64,000 nt of DNA from DASPTR01 sp964475545 (lineage in GTDB: Archaea > Thermoproteota > Bathyarchaeia > Bathyarchaeales > Bathycorpusculaceae). The stretch's first letter is position 1. The number at the start of each line of letters is the position of its first letter. Below the pieces are notes generated by a model. It worked only from the letters and a program-made list of their open reading frames with translations. It was not told the origin of the DNA and did no database searches. The position numbers and the translations under genes were made by a program. Where the stretch lies: positions 1 through 64,000 of the forward strand of contig CAYYXF010000001.1 of NCBI GenBank assembly GCA_964475545.1, written 5' to 3'. Of the stretch, positions 1 to 8,271 are shown in pieces.

Positions 1-76
1 CGTATCTCTCGAAGATCAGGGTGAAAGCAACTTCGCCGCCCACTCGACCCGTACCTATAACCGCGATATGAGCCAT
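1..76 (-). CDS. NAD(P)-binding dehydrogenase, N-terminus only (malate/lactate dehydrogenase-like)
   Basis: Only the first 25 codons lie in the window. The ATG reads MAHIAVIGTGRVGGEVA, a beta strand followed by a Gly-x-Gly-x-x-Gly dinucleotide-binding turn at residues 8-13. This spacing is typical of the archaeal malate/lactate dehydrogenase family, which reduces oxaloacetate or pyruvate with NAD(P)H, but other Rossmann enzymes share it. A TTTATTAAA-like TATA element lies about 35-40 bases upstream on the minus strand (around 108-120), so the start is plausible. Family assignment is tentative because the catalytic part is outside the window. Confidence 0.6.
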   Translation of the reverse strand, partial: MAHIAVIGTGRVGGEVAFTLIFERY

Positions 77-163
77 AATCACACTTCCGAAAGCAAAATC
101 AGCTTTTGCCTTTAATAAAGCAAGTGCTTGACCAGCACGTGTCTTGAAGAAACTGAGCCTTCT

Positions 164-1495
164 CTAGTCCGTCTTCGCCAACGCCTGAGCCCCAGTTCCA
201 CGTACCTTGAGCAAGATTATGATGACCATCGGAACCGTTAATCCAATTGCCACGTAGAATGGAAGCTGAGGCAACAGGTTGTAGAAGAAGTTGCCCAGCA
301 ACATGCCGACTCCAGTAAAGATGTAGCCCATGAAGCTCAGGAACCCTCTTACCTTGCCTCTGTTTTCGGGTTCTACAAGGCCTGCCGTGAGAGTCATCGC
401 CGAAGACATGAGCAGCAAGAAAACTAAACCATTAAGGCACATCGAAATCATCACAGTCACGAAGTTGCCATGGGCAAAAAGCAACGCTGAAGAAGCAAAT
501 GCAAACGGTGCAATCAAAAGAGGAATCCTAGGCCCGATTCTATCAATCATCTTCCCAATTGGAATAGAGGCTACCATCATAGTCAGCAAAAGCGGAATGA
601 AAGCAAGCCACCACAGCTCTTTAGGAATCCCAAGCGTATCTATCGCGAATAGCGCGTTAATCACGTTAACCTGAGCATTTGCGAACATGAAAATGATCTG
701 GACAGAAAGCAGCCACAGCACCGATCGAGGCACAGTCTTCCAGACATTTATGCAGCATTCTTTGAAAGCCTGAGGATACGAAGAGACAAAATATCTGAAG
801 CGGATAGGTTCAGAGTTAGTCATGGTTTCCTTCAGCCTAAGCCGCCATATTGCCGCAATAAGATAGAGAACCAACACGAAAAAGTAGACTATTCTCATGC
901 CAGGAATGAGCCCGAACTGCAGCAAAACAAGACCGCCGATCACGGGACCTGGCGTGTTAAATGTCCCATGAATCATCTGTATCAACGAAGAACCTATTCC
1001 CCTGCGTTCCGCCGGAAGAGAATCCTGAACCATCGCAAAAAGGGCAGGCTGATATATCAAACATAGGCCCTGTATGATAGTTCCTATCAAAATGAAATGC
1101 CACGTTGGGGCAAGCGCAAAGAAAATGAAAGAAAAGGCTAACCCGAAAGTCATCGTCGATATAAGCCACCTTCTTCCGTATCTGTCCGCAAGATAACCTC
1201 CCGGAAAAGCCACCACGGCCATCGCCAGAAAATTGGCGAGACCGATGATTCCCAACGCCATAGGAAACCGGTCACCGCCAAGAGCCTGAACGTAAGGCTG
1301 ATAGTATGGAACAGGCGTTTCCATAGCGACGTCCATTATCACCCAACTTATGATGAGAATCCGATAGTTGCCCGTGATGAAAGAGAACTCTCGTCTGAGG
1401 ATGTCGCCTAGGCCCATCAACTTCACTTTTTCCGTTAAAAATAGAAAGAGACCCGTATAAGGCTTGATCTCTCTACCTGCGCTAATTTCTTTCAT
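164..1495 (-). CDS. Major facilitator superfamily transporter
   Basis: A 443-residue, highly hydrophobic protein with the length and alternating hydrophobic segments of a 12-helix MFS permease. MFS motif A, GGYLADRYGRRW, sits near residues 99-110 between helices 2 and 3, and a second half-repeat GKMIDRIGPR follows the central loop. It should be an inner-membrane secondary transporter; the substrate cannot be read from sequence. An in-frame Met at residue 27 (MGLGDIL) is a likely alternative start, because the first 26 residues look like untranslated leader and no clear Shine-Dalgarno precedes the upstream ATG. It is followed by the winged-helix gene upstream on the same strand. Confidence 0.85.
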   Translation of the reverse strand: MKEISAGREIKPYTGLFLFLTEKVKLMGLGDILRREFSFITGNYRILIISWVIMDVAMETPVPYYQPYVQALGGDRFPMALGIIGLANFLAMAVVAFPGGYLADRYGRRWLISTMTFGLAFSFIFFALAPTWHFILIGTIIQGLCLIYQPALFAMVQDSLPAERRGIGSSLIQMIHGTFNTPGPVIGGLVLLQFGLIPGMRIVYFFVLVLYLIAAIWRLRLKETMTNSEPIRFRYFVSSYPQAFKECCINVWKTVPRSVLWLLSVQIIFMFANAQVNVINALFAIDTLGIPKELWWLAFIPLLLTMMVASIPIGKMIDRIGPRIPLLIAPFAFASSALLFAHGNFVTVMISMCLNGLVFLLLMSSAMTLTAGLVEPENRGKVRGFLSFMGYIFTGVGMLLGNFFYNLLPQLPFYVAIGLTVPMVIIILLKVRGTGAQALAKTD

Positions 1496-1543
1496 GCAAG
1501 AAGTATCTTATGACGAGATGAACAGCTACTCGCACTCAACCTC

Positions 1544-2719
1544 TCATACGACAATTACAAGATTGCCCTTGCACTCGCACCCCAGTTTTCCAAACAAACC
1601 CAAAAACCATTTCGGGCATCTTTCGCCCAAAGTTATGCCTGTCGCTTTGTGAAAAACGGCAAAGTCAACGATCCTCCTAGCCACGTTCAACCAGTCTTCT
1701 TTCTCACCTTCACGATGGACAAAAAGCTCCTTTATCATGAACATTCGGCTGCGTCTATCCATCTTAGCATCGATGAAACCTAGGAAGTTCGTGCTGCAAA
1801 GTATGGATATTTGCCAACGCATGTTTTTCTTCTGAAAATATTCTATCGAAAAAGAATAACCGAACACATTGCCCAGCCACTTTCTATCTCTTGTCAAATT
1901 GTCTATAGGCGAAAGCAGCGCCACATTCTTCTCTGCTTCAAGTTCCTCGATCTCTGCGAAGTCCTCGTCGGTAACCCACTGAAGACCCTTCAGCCCATCC
2001 ACTTTCACCTTTCTAACTGCCTTCTCCATTTCAAGCTGACCAAGAATACCTTCCGTTTCGTCAACCCTATAACCCGTCCAATAGGCCACATGACTCGTTG
2101 AAGCCATTCCAAACGCTGAAACCGTTCTCTCTACTAACCATTTTCTTGCGTCCTCTTCGTCGCCACTCCGCAGGGCCAGGTCCGGGTGAAGACGACCAAG
2201 AAGACCGTAGTAGGGCATCCGAAAGATGCCTGATTCCCTTCTCGCAATAGCTGTTTTGCCAGCATAGAAAAGGGCCCGCAGATTTGGGTAGGAAAAATCC
2301 TTTAAACTTATCATACCTTGGCTCTTGATTCTTTCAACCATTTTCCGCGCATCTTGTGGAGAAAGACTGTCTATGGCTTTCTGTATCCACCCTTTCCTGA
2401 AAACGCATTGTACTGCCTGATAATAGTATGGCAGCTCCTTGGCTGGAACTATGTTTAGGGTTTGCCTCATAAGCACGAATTCTATCAGGCTTCTGTCCCG
2501 ATACAGAGCTTCATCCAAGGAATCTTTTCTGAAGTTCTTGATGCGATTCCAGAGGGCTAGATAATGGGCTTGCTCAACAACCGGAAGAGGATCGTACTGC
2601 ACCCCGCACAGCTTCCTTACGACCTCAACAACATGCCTAGAACCATTTATGACAGGTTGTGAGAGCATCTGCTTCTTGAGAATAAGCCGTTTGGCCATTT
2701 CAAGCGAAACGTTATTCAT
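1544..2719 (-). CDS. AlkZ/YcaQ-like winged-helix DNA-binding protein (HTH_42 family)
   Basis: About 391 residues. The central GVQYDPLPVVEQAHYLALW segment matches the YcaQ/AlkZ family, including the QxD motif that in bacterial AlkZ catalyses unhooking of DNA crosslinks. The C-terminal LLSPIDNLTRDRKW block is also family-typical. Likely a DNA glycosylase or DNA-binding repair protein; activity is inferred only. I start at the ATG at 2719 (MNNVSLEM) because a GAGGG Shine-Dalgarno lies about 6 bases before it; an upstream GTG/ATG extension to 2743 exists but overlaps that site. It runs towards the MFS gene on the same strand. Confidence 0.75.
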   Translation of the reverse strand: MNNVSLEMAKRLILKKQMLSQPVINGSRHVVEVVRKLCGVQYDPLPVVEQAHYLALWNRIKNFRKDSLDEALYRDRSLIEFVLMRQTLNIVPAKELPYYYQAVQCVFRKGWIQKAIDSLSPQDARKMVERIKSQGMISLKDFSYPNLRALFYAGKTAIARRESGIFRMPYYGLLGRLHPDLALRSGDEEDARKWLVERTVSAFGMASTSHVAYWTGYRVDETEGILGQLEMEKAVRKVKVDGLKGLQWVTDEDFAEIEELEAEKNVALLSPIDNLTRDRKWLGNVFGYSFSIEYFQKKNMRWQISILCSTNFLGFIDAKMDRRSRMFMIKELFVHREGEKEDWLNVARRIVDFAVFHKATGITLGERCPKWFLGLFGKLGCECKGNLVIVV

Positions 2720-2800
2720 CAAAGCGCCCTCACGATAAGCCACACGTTATTTCATCTTGCCGTTTTCGGCTACGGCTACGAACGGTTTTGCGAGAAACTG

Positions 2801-3679
2801 CTAGTCAACCAAGTACGCGATGATCTTTCCATATACGTCTTTATTTCTGAGGTCCTCGTACCCCGCGTAAATGCTTGGGTTGTCGTTGACTTCGACAACC
2901 ACGTACTCACCGTTCACTTCCTTGATGTCAACCCCGTAGAGCCCATGACCAATCACTTTGCACGCCTTCAACGCAACTTCCTTCAGTCTCGCCGGCGCAT
3001 TTTCCCTCTTCATCGAAAATGTTCTGCCCCATATCACTGTGGGCTTCCCTCTAAGCTTAGCACCATGCTTCCACCTGCCCTTCGGGATCATATACTTGCA
3101 AACGTACAAAACTTCATCATTCAGCACTCCGACTCTCCAGTCAAAGGCCGTCGGCATAAACTTCTGCACAGCCAAGACATCTGACTTCCTGAAGAATCTC
3201 AGGGCAACCTCACGGAAGCTTGTTTCGCAGGCAACCTTTTCCACATATCTGGAGAAGCTTGTATATGGAGCTTTCACCACAACTGGCTTTCCAAATTCCC
3301 GAAAGATCTCTACTATCTGTCTATGATGGAACTCTTCCTTATTGATGAAGAGCGTCGGGATGCGGGGAATGTTGTACTTTTCGAAGAGCGCGTACTGATG
3401 AATCTTGTTTCCACAGATCTGTATTGATTCCGGATCGTCAACCACTTTCAGACCGAGTTCAGAAGCGGTTCTAGAAACCACGTATGCCGTAAACAGCGGA
3501 TCCGTTGTTGCCCTGATGAAAACTGCGTCGTATTTCGGGATTACCGAAACGTTTTCTCTAAACATGAAGTCAAATTCGTGACCCGACCTGGCTGCTGCCT
3601 GCTTGAAGTTCTGAAGTGCCTTTTCCTCTCTTGGATCTGTAAAATTATATTTTTCGACGAAACAGGCTATCCTAGCCAA
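2801..3679 (-). CDS. RimK-like ATP-grasp ligase (apparently active)
   Basis: A 292-residue ATP-grasp protein: N-terminal pre-ATP-grasp region, a nucleotide-binding segment with the expected lysine in GKPVVVKAPY, and the C-terminal metal-binding signature VVEVNDNPS, all as in RimK, MptN, CofF and LysX. These enzymes use ATP to make an acyl-phosphate and join an amino acid (often glutamate) to a carboxylate. The start is TTG and overlaps the end of the preceding ATP-grasp-like gene by 8 bases, so the two are probably co-translated. Divergently placed beside a GCS2-type ligase, suggesting a shared peptide or amide-forming pathway. Substrate is unknown; MptN or CofF activity cannot be excluded. 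Confidence 0.8.
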   Translation of the reverse strand: MARIACFVEKYNFTDPREEKALQNFKQAAARSGHEFDFMFRENVSVIPKYDAVFIRATTDPLFTAYVVSRTASELGLKVVDDPESIQICGNKIHQYALFEKYNIPRIPTLFINKEEFHHRQIVEIFREFGKPVVVKAPYTSFSRYVEKVACETSFREVALRFFRKSDVLAVQKFMPTAFDWRVGVLNDEVLYVCKYMIPKGRWKHGAKLRGKPTVIWGRTFSMKRENAPARLKEVALKACKVIGHGLYGVDIKEVNGEYVVVEVNDNPSIYAGYEDLRNKDVYGKIIAYLVD

Positions 3680-4364
3680 TCAAGTGTTCACCTAGGTTCG
3701 ACATCTGAGCAATCTCTTCCGAGATAGTCTTCATATCGTCCGGGGAAATCTCCTCCTTCTTCAAAGGTTGGAGCCCGCAGAGATAGGCCTCATGACCAAC
3801 GCGTTGGACGTGCAGTTTGCATATTGGAATCTTAAAGACACTGTAAGCTCTCCCCGAGATCTGTTTGAGAGCCTGATCTTGCTCACATTTCCCGAAAATG
3901 GATTTGAAAGAGATCATTTCTCCCTTCAGAGGCTGCACGCACACTGCGAACTTGTAATTCATCCCCAGACTTTTTACTCCTCTATAGAGTGCGCTTTTAT
4001 TTCTTGCGGTCTTAAATCCGTCATAAGAAAATGGGTTGACAGCAAAAACCACGACTGGAAAATCAAATGCGGCCATTATCTGTTTTACGGAATCAGTCAC
4101 GAGGTAAGGTAGAGTTGGAATTCCAGCTTTCGAAGCTTTCAGCAGCAGGATTGGCGTTCTGTTAGCGTCGATTATACTTTCGCTTGAAGGAATCACCCTG
4201 TTGCCCAGAACCTCAGCATGCATAGAAACGTAATACCCAGTTTTCAAGTAGCGATAATCATTGTTAACGTTGAGAACAAAGTCTTTAATTGAGGATCGCA
4301 GGAACGCCGTCGGTTTCATTATGGACGTACTTTTTGCCAGGCTGATGTTTGAGACAACCAGCAC
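3672..4364 (-). CDS. Degenerate ATP-grasp-like paralogue (pseudo-enzyme candidate)
   Basis: About 230 residues, resembling the RimK fold in outline: an N-terminal MLVVSNISLAKS segment, then FDFPVVVFAVNPFSYDGFK where active enzymes have VVVKP and a glycine-rich loop. The binding lysine is replaced, and no C-terminal E-x-N-x-x-P metal signature exists. It therefore looks like a non-catalytic partner of the adjacent active ligase. The open frame extends back to a TTG at 4490, but a TATA-like TTTAAATA around 4410 lies inside that extension, so I favour the in-frame GTG at 4364. The end overlaps the next gene by 8 bases. Could instead be a diverged ligase using different residues. Confidence 0.55.
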   Translation of the reverse strand: MLVVSNISLAKSTSIMKPTAFLRSSIKDFVLNVNNDYRYLKTGYYVSMHAEVLGNRVIPSSESIIDANRTPILLLKASKAGIPTLPYLVTDSVKQIMAAFDFPVVVFAVNPFSYDGFKTARNKSALYRGVKSLGMNYKFAVCVQPLKGEMISFKSIFGKCEQDQALKQISGRAYSVFKIPICKLHVQRVGHEAYLCGLQPLKKEEISPDDMKTISEEIAQMSNLGEHLIG

Positions 4365-4490
4365 CCATTTGACACCAGATGATTGAAAACACGCTATTAG
4401 TGCCGCTGTATTTAAAATTAACTGCACGTTTATATTCAATTTAGGCAACTGCTTAGCAAAAGAGGAACTAACACGTACAAGCCCCTCCAA

Positions 4491-5663
4491 GTGCTAGGCC
4501 CGGAGCACGAGTTCTCAATAGTAAACAATGAACTGAAAGCTCAACCCATCGTAGACAAAATCATGAAAGATTTCCACGGCACCATCGTCAACTTCGTACA
4601 ACTCCCTAATTTCACGTTTGGAAAAGAACTCCAACTGCACGTGATGGAAATCAAACCTAATGACCCGTTCGAATCGCCTGTAGACTTCGAAGAAACCATG
4701 CAGGAAGCAATGCTAACAATCCAAGACTTTCTGCAACGCAAGTACCACGCACATCTCTTAGGAACCGGTATGCACCCTCTGCTTAGACTCGAAGAAACAG
4801 GCATCTGGCCTCACCGCCACAGACAAATCTACCAAGCCTACAGCAAGATATTCAATCTAAAACGCCACGGCTGGCTCAACATCCAAAGCTTCCAACTGAA
4901 CCTTCCATACTCAAACGAAGCGAACGGAGTCTTGCTCCACAACGCTCTGGCATACATTTGTGCATACCTACCAGCCATCGCCGCCTCTTCACCAATTTAC
5001 GAAGGCAAGTTCGGAGAGAACGTCGACAATAGGCTACGCTTCTATAAGGAGAACCAAAGGGAAATTCATTCCATTGTTGGGAATGTAGTGCCAGAATTCG
5101 TGTCTTCTATTACTCAATACAGGAAATCCGTTATCGGCAAGTATTCTTCAGATTTAGCAGCTGCTGGCGCTGATAAGACCCTTTTGAATAGGGATTGGGT
5201 TAACAGTCGAGGCGTCATTTTCCGGTTTGACAGACGCGCTCTCGAGATAAGAGTAATGGACGAACAAGAATGCGTAAAATCAGACGTGGCATTAAGCTGC
5301 TTCATCAGGGCAGCTTCAAGAGGATTGATGCAGCAAGAAGTCGAGTTTCCAACTCACGAGGTCTTGGTGAAAGACTTCAACTCAATTGTCATGGCTGGGC
5401 TGGACGCCAAAGTTCAGCACCCACATAAACAGACCGCACGTCAAACTTGCCAGCATCTCCTTCAGATTGCTTGGGAGAACGCGACCGCAGAAGAGAGAGA
5501 ATACATCCCACTAGTGCAGAAAAGAATAGAGCACGGAAACTTGTCAGAGTGCATACGGAAAAGAATCAAGACCAAACGTCAGAAAACAGACCTCAAAGAA
5601 GCAATAGTAAGCGTCTACTCAAAGCTCACAGAAAACCTTATGGATAATCAACCCTTCTTCTAA
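4491..5663 (+). CDS. GCS2-family carboxylate-amine ligase (glutamate-cysteine ligase-like)
   Basis: 390 residues beginning LGPEHEFSIV, the family-typical acidic start of GCS2 enzymes (YbdK, plant/proteobacterial glutamate-cysteine ligase 2). Downstream blocks GTGMHPLLRLEETGIWPHRH and the conserved Arg-rich RFDRRALEIRVMDEQEC fit the same fold, where acidic and basic residues bind Mg-ATP and glutamate. The known reaction is ATP-dependent amide formation on a glutamate-type carboxylate. The start is GTG, divergent from the ATP-grasp pair, with a TTTATAT element about 55 bases upstream. It heads a tightly spaced run with a CxxCxxCC protein, a small basic protein and glyoxalase I. The true amine substrate is unknown. 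Confidence 0.75.
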   Translation: MLGPEHEFSIVNNELKAQPIVDKIMKDFHGTIVNFVQLPNFTFGKELQLHVMEIKPNDPFESPVDFEETMQEAMLTIQDFLQRKYHAHLLGTGMHPLLRLEETGIWPHRHRQIYQAYSKIFNLKRHGWLNIQSFQLNLPYSNEANGVLLHNALAYICAYLPAIAASSPIYEGKFGENVDNRLRFYKENQREIHSIVGNVVPEFVSSITQYRKSVIGKYSSDLAAAGADKTLLNRDWVNSRGVIFRFDRRALEIRVMDEQECVKSDVALSCFIRAASRGLMQQEVEFPTHEVLVKDFNSIVMAGLDAKVQHPHKQTARQTCQHLLQIAWENATAEEREYIPLVQKRIEHGNLSECIRKRIKTKRQKTDLKEAIVSVYSKLTENLMDNQPFF

Positions 5664-5685
5664 GACAACGACGGAGAGGCCTTCT

Positions 5686-6228
5686 GTGCCACACAAAAGC
5701 GAAAGCAGCAGACAGAACAACTTCTTCGAAGTCTGCAGTCAGTGTAAGAACAGCTTGAGCTGCTGCTTCGGCACAAGACCACCAATCACCCCCAAACGAA
5801 GAAAGATAATAGAAGCCTATTTGAAAAAAGAGCAAATCCCCATTGCAGACGCTTTCGCAAAGACAGAATACGTTTTTCCAAGAGAAAAGCCCGATGGCTA
5901 CTGCGTGTTCTGCGACGCAAAAGCTGGAAAATGCTTGATCCACCCAGTCAAACCTGAAACATGCGTAGCAGGACCCATAACTTTCGACATAAACAGGAAA
6001 TCTGGCAAAATCGAGTATTACATCAAAATGGAAAAGATATGCCAACTCGCAGCAGTCGTGTACAAGGACAGGGAATTGCTTCAGAAGCATTCGGAATCTG
6101 CCAAGAAGGAAATAGTCAAGCTTGTAGATGGGCTTAGCCATGAAGAGCTAGAAGCCATCCTGAAGAAAGACGAGCCTGAAACGTTCAAAATAGATGAAGA
6201 CCCTAGTGAAACAGACGGTAACGCATGA
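5686..6228 (+). CDS. YkgJ-family CxxCxxCC cysteine-cluster protein
   Basis: 180 residues with the YkgJ cysteine pattern: CSQCKNSLSCC near residues 17-27, then YCVFCDAKAGKCLIHPVKPETC further on. Members bind zinc or an iron-sulfur-like cluster and some act as oxidoreductase or modification partners. A GGAGAGG Shine-Dalgarno 6-7 bases upstream fixes the GTG start. It lies 22 bases after the GCS2 ligase and its stop overlaps the next start (ATGA), so it belongs to the same transcript. Its precise role is unknown; the context hints at metal or thiol chemistry with the ligase. Confidence 0.75.
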   Translation: MPHKSESSRQNNFFEVCSQCKNSLSCCFGTRPPITPKRRKIIEAYLKKEQIPIADAFAKTEYVFPREKPDGYCVFCDAKAGKCLIHPVKPETCVAGPITFDINRKSGKIEYYIKMEKICQLAAVVYKDRELLQKHSESAKKEIVKLVDGLSHEELEAILKKDEPETFKIDEDPSETDGNA

Positions 6229-6575
6229 AGCTACTCCTCGACGAAGAAAAGCTGGAAAACACAATAAAAAGAATACCACAAGATTCATTCACCGTTCTTG
6301 ACTTCACTGAAGCAGTGAAAAAAGCATACCCTGAAGACTGGAAACGTCTAGCCAAACGGTTTGGCGTATTCGGCCAAAAACGAAGATACACTGCTACCAC
6401 CTATCTCTCTAATAGGCTTGACGTCTACTCGCAGAAGCCTGACTCACTACTGCGTCCCTTCACGAGGTACAGTGAAGGCAAGTTCAAAGATTACAGAAGG
6501 CCTACTGAGGAAGAGCGAAAACACTTTGGTGGCTCTTGGATTGCGGTATTCAGAAAAAGGAAACAGGAGGAATGA
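6225..6575 (+). CDS. Small basic conserved hypothetical protein
   Basis: 116 residues, rich in Arg, Lys and aromatic residues, with no signal peptide or membrane segment. I do not recognise the family. The first 60 residues have the helix-rich spacing of a winged-helix-like or adaptor domain (LDFTEAVKKAYPEDWKRLAKRFG). It overlaps the YkgJ gene by 4 bases and ends 3 bases before glyoxalase I, so it is translationally coupled to both. A nucleic-acid or protein-binding role is possible but unproven. Confidence 0.7.
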   Translation: MKLLLDEEKLENTIKRIPQDSFTVLDFTEAVKKAYPEDWKRLAKRFGVFGQKRRYTATTYLSNRLDVYSQKPDSLLRPFTRYSEGKFKDYRRPTEEERKHFGGSWIAVFRKRKQEE

Positions 6576-6578
6576 TAG

Positions 6579-6950
6579 ATGAATTTCAAGTTTGCACACA
6601 ACAACTTCAACGTCTTAGATTTGGAGAAGAGCCTTATCTTCTACAAGAAGGCTTTGAACCTGAAAGAAATGCGCAGACACGAAGCACCAGACAAAAGCTT
6701 CACGCTTGTATTTCTAGGAGACGGCGAGAGCCCGCACAAGCTTGAATTGACCTGGATGAGAGACAGGAAGGAACCGTACGACCTAGGCGATAACGAGTTT
6801 CATCTTGCCTTTACGACCGACGATTTTGAGAAGGCTCACGAGTTGCATGAGAAGATGAAGTGCATATGCTACGAAAACAAGGCAATGGGAATATACTTCA
6901 TTGAAGACCCAGACGGATATTGGATTGAGATAATTCCAGCCAAACACTAG
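6579..6950 (+). CDS. gloA: Lactoylglutathione lyase (glyoxalase I), VOC fold
   Basis: 123 residues, the compact prokaryotic glyoxalase I length. The four metal ligands are visible at His7, Glu56 (KLELTW), His75 (NEFHLAF) and Glu117 (YWIEIIP), with the family ending DPDGYWIEI. The enzyme isomerises the hemithioacetal of methylglyoxal and a low-molecular-weight thiol. AGGAGG lies 8 bases before the ATG. Most archaea lack glutathione, so the thiol co-substrate is unclear; its position at the end of the GCS2 run is suggestive. It could be another VOC enzyme, but the ligand set argues for glyoxalase I. Confidence 0.85.
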   Translation: MNFKFAHNNFNVLDLEKSLIFYKKALNLKEMRRHEAPDKSFTLVFLGDGESPHKLELTWMRDRKEPYDLGDNEFHLAFTTDDFEKAHELHEKMKCICYENKAMGIYFIEDPDGYWIEIIPAKH

Positions 6951-7009
6951 GCTGCAATTCACAAACATTCATAGGCACGCAAGACCTAATGCAGAAACTA
7001 GGATAGCTC

Positions 7010-7696
7010 ATGAGACTTGCGGTGCTTTTTTCGGGAGGCAAGGATTCAACGCTCGCCTTACTCAAAGCTTCAGAGAAGGAAGAAGTCGTTTGTCTGATTT
7101 CAATACTTTCCAAGAACAAGGAAAGCTACATGTTTCACACTCCAAACATTCGGATCACTGAGCTTCAAGCCAAAGCAATAGGGCTGCCACTGATTCAGAA
7201 ACTCACTGTGGGAGTACAAGAAAAAGAACTTGAAGACTTGAAAGGAGCGATAAAACAAGCCAAGGAAAGGTTCAAGATCGAAGGCATTGTCAGCGGCGCA
7301 GTAGAGTCAGTCTATCAGGCAGAAAGAATCCAAAGAATATGCTACGAACTTGACCTCTGGTGTTTCAATCCCCTATGGAAAAGAGACCAGCAGGAACTGC
7401 TACAAGAAATAGTAGAGAGGGGTTTTAGAGCAATCATTTCAGGCATTTTTGCCTATCCATTAGACAAATCGTGGCTTGGAAAAGAAATGGACAACGAATT
7501 GACACGAAAATTGGTGATCCTTCAGAAGGAGTATGGAATAAGCCCCTCAGGCGAAGGCGGCGAGATAGAGACAACTGTCTTGGATGCGCCTCTGTTTAAA
7601 AAGAGAATTGAAGTTCTTGATTTCGTCATCGAGGCAAAGGGCAATTCCGGAGTCTTTCTGATAAAAAAAGCAAGGTTAGTAGACAAATGTTGCTGA
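7010..7696 (+). CDS. dph6: Diphthine--ammonia ligase
   Basis: 228 residues with the N-type PP-loop ATP-pyrophosphatase motif SGGKDS at residues 8-13 and the Dph6-specific SGEGGEIET motif near residue 183. Dph6 performs the last step of diphthamide synthesis on elongation factor 2, amidating diphthine with ATP and ammonia. The Dph2 gene of the same pathway lies at about 56.5 kb. Starts with ATG 59 bases after glyoxalase I, and overlaps the next gene, a glutamine amidotransferase, by 10 bases, an arrangement that suggests an ammonia supply. Confidence 0.9.
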   Translation: MRLAVLFSGGKDSTLALLKASEKEEVVCLISILSKNKESYMFHTPNIRITELQAKAIGLPLIQKLTVGVQEKELEDLKGAIKQAKERFKIEGIVSGAVESVYQAERIQRICYELDLWCFNPLWKRDQQELLQEIVERGFRAIISGIFAYPLDKSWLGKEMDNELTRKLVILQKEYGISPSGEGGEIETTVLDAPLFKKRIEVLDFVIEAKGNSGVFLIKKARLVDKCC

Positions 7697-8247
7697 TTGT
7701 TGATCTGAACTACAAGAAGGCTTCCTTGGGATTCTACGAATTCGTACTACCCATAGTCACTACAGTTAGAAACATCGAAGAAATCGTCGTAAAACACTTC
7801 TGCGAGCTAAGTCGAAAAGACGCGAGCAGCTGCACGGGAATCATCCTTTCAGGCACGGCACTGAAGGACAGGGATACACTGAATCACATTGAAGATTTTA
7901 GCTGGATAAGAGACTGCGAGAAGCCAATTTTGGGAATCTGCGCAGGCATGCAGACTATAAGCCTTGTTTTCAATTCCTCTTTGAGCGAATGCGTAGAAAT
8001 AGGCATGACGCAAGTAACGACAATCAAGGAGAACCCATTGTTCTCTTCATCGTTCAGAGTATATGAACTCCACAGCTGTACGATAAAACCTTCGAAAGAT
8101 TTTGACGCGCTAGCCCAATCTGAGACGTGCATACAAGCCATAAAACACAAGCAAAAAGACATCTACGGTGTTCTATTTCATCCTGAAGTCAGAAACAAAG
8201 AGATCATAGAGCGATTTGCTCTGCTGTCAAAATCCAAGGGGGAATAG
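7687..8247 (+). CDS. Class I glutamine amidotransferase
   Basis: 186 residues, single GATase1 domain. The nucleophile elbow GICAGMQ (Cys near residue 81) and the His-Glu pair in FHPEV near residue 166 give the complete Cys-His-Glu triad that hydrolyses glutamine to ammonia. The closest general relatives are GuaA-type stand-alone subunits. Its start ATG lies inside the end of dph6 (ATGTTGCTGA), so synthesis is probably coupled. The context points to ammonia delivery to Dph6; a free-standing GMP synthase subunit is the alternative. Confidence 0.85.
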   Translation: MLLIVDLNYKKASLGFYEFVLPIVTTVRNIEEIVVKHFCELSRKDASSCTGIILSGTALKDRDTLNHIEDFSWIRDCEKPILGICAGMQTISLVFNSSLSECVEIGMTQVTTIKENPLFSSSFRVYELHSCTIKPSKDFDALAQSETCIQAIKHKQKDIYGVLFHPEVRNKEIIERFALLSKSKGE

Positions 8248-8257
8248 GTTAGTCTCT

Positions 8258-8270
8258 GCGCGTAGCGCGC
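8258..8270 (-). terminator. GC-rich hairpin directly after the tRNA 3' end
   Basis: A perfect 5-bp inverted repeat, GCGCG-TAG-CGCGC, begins two bases after the encoded CCA of the minus-strand tRNA. It could stop transcription or guide 3' trimming. No T-run follows within a few bases, so terminator function is inferred. Confidence 0.35.
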
Positions 8271-8271
8271 G

